From Phaeoceros laevis (Eukaryota > Anthocerotophyta > Anthocerotopsida > Notothyladales), in contig JBNGIQ010009103.1 in assembly GCA_049999765.1 (NCBI GenBank), forward strand, positions 56,687 through 97,157: DNA of 40,471 bases, given 5' to 3'. Positions 37,791-40,471 of this stretch are shown here, in pieces (the stretch's first letter is position 1; each line of letters starts with the position of its first letter). The position numbers were made by a program, and so were the translations under genes. Under the pieces are notes generated by a model. It made no database searches. It had not been told where the DNA came from and saw only the letters and a program-made list of their open reading frames with translations.

Positions 37791-38405
37791 TGCCGAACCT
37801 GGTCCCATGTACTACAATCCATCGCGGAAGGCCTGCATTTTCAAAATTACCAGCTGAGCACGGGCGCGGAGACGACAGTAGGTTAACACATGCTTTCCAA
37901 ACTTTGGACATCCCCACTGATGCAAATTCTCCACACTACATGGCCTCGAGAATGATGGTATCCCCTGGTGCCTTCACTCTGATTTTATTGTTTCCGGATG
38001 CATGAAGAGGTGTGTTTTCCTTTACTTAGTTTTTTTGTTGTTACCCGACGCCTTTGCTTTTCTTATTTTACGTTTGACATTTTACATAGTCTTGTGTACC
38101 TTATAAGGAGCTAGCGACTAGATACTAAATCTAATCCCTGTCCCTTTTCCTCACTCCTCGGAGCTACTCGAGCCGCGACAAAATCTAACCTTACTTAAGC
38201 TCCCAACCTGCGGCCCTGCTCCACTCGTGCACTCGTCTCGTCTGCATCTTCATTACTCTTCTTCCCCGTCTCCCGGCGCTCCGCTTCTCCAGGTCGTGGA
38301 TGCTCCCTTCCTCACTTGCTGCAGATCTCTCGCTCCTTATGCTGTTCGGAATTTTGATGTTTCTCCAGGTGGTAACGGTAACTTTACTTAGTTGTAACGT
38401 GCGTT
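37791..38405. other. Intergenic or leader, no gene seen
   Basis: No clear coding content. The 38110-38400 part is pyrimidine-rich. It holds a possible CCAG|GTGGTAACGG donor (38369) and a TGCACTTGCAG|ACACTTGG acceptor (about 38435) on plus, so it could be the leader of the repeat-bearing ORF. Confidence 0.4.
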
Positions 38406-38878
38406 TTGACTTGTAATATGATGCACTTGCAGACACTTGGTGGCCACCGTAGATCAGATGTGGAAGGACTCCACACCCAGCCAATGTTGGAGGCCTCCTC
38501 CCCGCTGTCCCTGCAAGGCGTGGAAAAATTGTCAATGTTGGAGTACTCCTCCCCCCTGTGCATGCAGGGTGTGCAGAATCTGTTTTCCATGAAGGGTATG
38601 GATAATTTGTTGTCCATGCAGGGTGTGGACAATGTGGCAATGTTGGAGGACTCCTCCCCCCTGTCTCTGCAGGGTGTGGACAATGTGTCAATGTTGGAGG
38701 ACTCCTCCCCCCTGTCCCTGTAGGGTGTGAAGAAGTTGACAATGTTGGAGGACTCATCCCCCCTGTCTCTGCAGGGTGTGAAGAATGTGTCAATGTTGGA
38801 GGACTCCTCCCCCATGTCTCTGCAAGGTGTGCAGGGTGTGGAGAATTTTTATCTGAAGCACCCTGCACAAATGCACTT
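38406..38878 (+). pseudogene. ORF built of 51-bp (17-residue) repeats
   Basis: I do not recognise a family. The frame encodes tandem copies of MLEDSSPLSLQGVDNVS. TGTTGGAGG starts at 38485, 38536, 38641, 38692, 38743 and 38794, all in 51-bp steps except one longer gap that holds three shortened units (MKGMDNLLSMQGVDNVA). A TAG at about 38720 replaces the CAG of SLQG, after which the repeats continue in frame (SPLSLQGVKNVS, SPMSLQGVQGVENFYLKHPA) to a stop near 38886. The unit carries a casein-kinase-like acidic Ser patch (LEDSS) and alternating hydrophobic residues. The opposite strand is open across the same repeats, with PHPAETGGRSPPTLTH units from 38868 to 38191, so strand choice is uncertain. 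Plus is preferred because the intron-like signals lie upstream on plus. Confidence 0.4.
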
Positions 38879-38968
38879 GATGAAATGACTGTGCCTCATT
38901 TGCACCTGCAGATGGATAGTGTGTGGGCAGGGAACAGGATGATCGGAGGAATGGATTCCACAGTTGCA

Positions 38969-39077
38969 CCGGATATCCGGTACAGGGGCGAGACATGGAT
39001 AGGAGAATGTTGTGCATTCAATGTACCGGATGTCCGGCATGCTGCACCGGACGTCCGGCACTACACCGGATGTCTGG
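38969..39077. repeat. CCGGATGTCCGG palindrome cluster D (4 sites)
   Basis: CCGGATATCCGG at 38969 and CCGGACGTCCGG at 39047 are perfect 12-bp palindromes. CCGGATGTCCGG at 39026 and CCGGATGTCTGG at 39066 have the usual TG centre. Spacings are 57, 21 and 19 bp, tighter than in the other clusters. Each is preceded by G/T-CAC or GTAC. Confidence 0.9.
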
Positions 39078-39305
39078 CGTGAGAGCATAGGCCGCATTGG
39101 AATAGTCGCAGAGAGGCTGCATGATGTCAAGGGTACGCATCATGCACTAAGTGGTGTACCATACTTACATGTTGGTGGTAATGCTTCTCATGGTGTTGAT
39201 TACTTACAGGTTGGTAATGAATCTCATGGTGTTGATTATTATGGTACCTGTCAAACTCCATACCTTTGGCATGGAGATGGATGTGTGTGTTCCCGGGATA
39301 CATAG
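39012..39305 (+). CDS. Hypothetical 97-aa ORF starting inside the palindrome cluster
   Basis: The first 25 codons are the palindromes themselves (MYRMSGMLHRTSGTTPDVW). They are followed by RESIGRIGIVAERLHDVKG and a two-fold repeat, YLHVGGNASHGVD then YLQVGNESHGVD, encoded by a 39/36-bp tandem at 39162-39236. It has no hydrophobic segment and no motif I know. It may be the continuation of the repeat ORF ending near 38886, which would need one splice or frameshift, or it may be non-coding. It ends at a TAG in CGGGATACATAG. Confidence 0.3.
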   Translation: MHSMYRMSGMLHRTSGTTPDVWRESIGRIGIVAERLHDVKGTHHALSGVPYLHVGGNASHGVDYLQVGNESHGVDYYGTCQTPYLWHGDGCVCSRDT

Positions 39306-40471
39306 ACATATTTCAATACTTTTGAGATTTTGGACAACGAATGTGAAAGCTGAAAAATACGTGTATGTACCATTGCTCCTTGTCGGGGTTCTGACTTGTA
39401 AAAAAGCAAATTGATTGGCCTTTTGTACCATTTGACTGGTCGAGGCGTGTGCTTGTGCAGGATTGAGACCTGGCAAGCTTCATCAGATGACAAAGAAACA
39501 TTGGCAGCAAGTTGCATTGGTTTGGAGACCATCTCTTAGCTTCCATCGTAAAAAGTCTCAATATGTTTTCGTAGTCTCAACCGTTGCTTGGTCAGGAAGC
39601 AATGTGTTTTTGTCCTTGCTGTAAGATCATTGAGTGCAGATCAAATGCAAACTGGTTGCATTGACCAATACTCTGATCTACAAGTTTTGTGCCAATCAGG
39701 TAAACTACCATATCTCAGCATCTTGCAGGCAAAATCATAAGCAAGCATCTTATGGCTAATGCACGGGTGAATCGAAACAGCAAGAGTAACTACAAGTGCT
39801 ATTTCTTACACCACTTTCGCAGAACAGAAATTTGCATGGTAAGTGCAAACCTCCCCCTCCCCTTCATCAGTGCCAAAGAGGGATCATTGCTCAAGTTTAT
39901 GGTGGACCATTGGCAGACTTGAGTTCTGCAAAGCTTAGTGCATGAATTAGTACTTTGATTAGTCATGAGCAGCAGACTAGAAACGTATGAAAACAAAAAC
40001 TGTTGTTAACATCCAGAGATGACAAGCTTACATTGCAGCTTTCAAAGAGCTGACCTGTACGAGTGTTCAACAGGAGACATCACGTACGTTACCATTTCGC
40101 CTGGCCCTTGATCAGTTATGGATGTTGGTTTGACAATCAGTGTTGCTTAGAGCTTGGCACTAGGCCTCTCCACACCAATTTATGATGCATCCAAACTTGA
40201 ATCTAGCCTAGACATTCACAGCACAGCAGAGGCAGCCAAACACCAGCTCAATATTTCTTCTTGTTAGGACAAACGCTAAGCAGCACATATCATTGAGATT
40301 TTTGAGTTGTCAACAGGAAGACATATTGGCTATCCCAGCAAGCATAATAACCGACAAACGAAGGTATGTGCTAACAACATTCTATTACAAAATGACTGCT
40401 TACATCTTGTGCCGTGTTCTGAGACATTTTTTCTGTTGAAGCTTAGTCCCGTTCTCCAGACAAAATTTAAA
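39306..40471. other. Intergenic, no gene seen
   Basis: No coding or tandem structure is recognised to the end of the window. A CT-rich stretch with CCTTCATCAGTGCCA at 39848-39875 is the inverse of a segment shared by the 33-37 kb tandem units (TGGCACTGATGAGGAGTG), a weak hint that a decayed inverted copy is present. Confidence 0.5.

Noticed and set aside
38191-38868. 225-codon minus-strand frame with PHPAETGGRSPPTL repeats as a real gene
   Set aside because: A 51-bp repeat without stops in one unit is automatically open in several frames. The non-repeat part has no domain. It is kept only as a finding on dual frames.

Overview
The window looks like repeat-rich nuclear DNA of a land plant, probably a seed-free one such as a fern, lycophyte or bryophyte. 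Four arrays of decayed plant-type (PLS-class) PPR modules, plant-style Ty1/copia and Ty3/gypsy retrotransposons with a second plant-type RNase H, simple-sequence tracts and two N-gaps point to this. The 'seed-free' part is inference from the heavy PPR expansion; no species can be named. I see no intact housekeeping gene, rRNA, tRNA or CRISPR array. Nearly every recognisable coding region is broken.

Layout. 1-2745: a TTC microsatellite, then a minus-strand array of PPR fragments interrupted by a microsatellite-tailed repeat. 3204-4840: plus-strand Ty3/gypsy remnant (RT, RNase H, second RNase H). 6358-11759: a rearranged copia zone with an LTR, primer-binding site and gag on plus, an inverted LTR, a short ORF with a membrane anchor, then integrase-RT-RNase H on minus running into a 400-bp gap. 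12180-13126: a second Ty3/gypsy piece (protease end to RT start). 13181-14580: shared repeats, a minisatellite and a minus PPR piece. 14773-17682: a broken plus-strand gene with a helix-turn-helix and a candidate D-D-E/D core, whose probable intron and 3' flank are packed with AGTAC/AGTACT. 18184-20024: a broken minus-strand gene with an acidic region and a ParB/Srx-like domain. 20575-22280: plus-strand PPR pieces plus the same minisatellite, 62-bp repeat and hairpin repeat seen at 13.3-14.5 kb, in inverted orientation. 22530-25840: a compact LTR element whose only clear gene is a gag zinc knuckle. 27876-28620: a foldback element and nested tandem repeats. 28871-29704: an unrecognised minus-strand gene with one stop. 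29950-31440: a third minus PPR array with an internal minisatellite. 32637-37790: two direct tandem units of about 2.4-2.7 kb, each with a TATA box and CT-rich leader. 38406-39305: a 51-bp coding minisatellite and a short ORF.

The signal that best crosses these boundaries is a 12-bp palindrome, CCGGA-NN-TCCGG. It occurs in four clusters (19.9, 28.7, 29.8 and 39.0 kb), each beside or inside an unrelated unfamiliar ORF, and in one place it is read as coding sequence. With the AGTACT-rich gene and the ParB-like gene, it is the best candidate here for something undescribed. All family assignments come from motifs read by eye; no database search was run.
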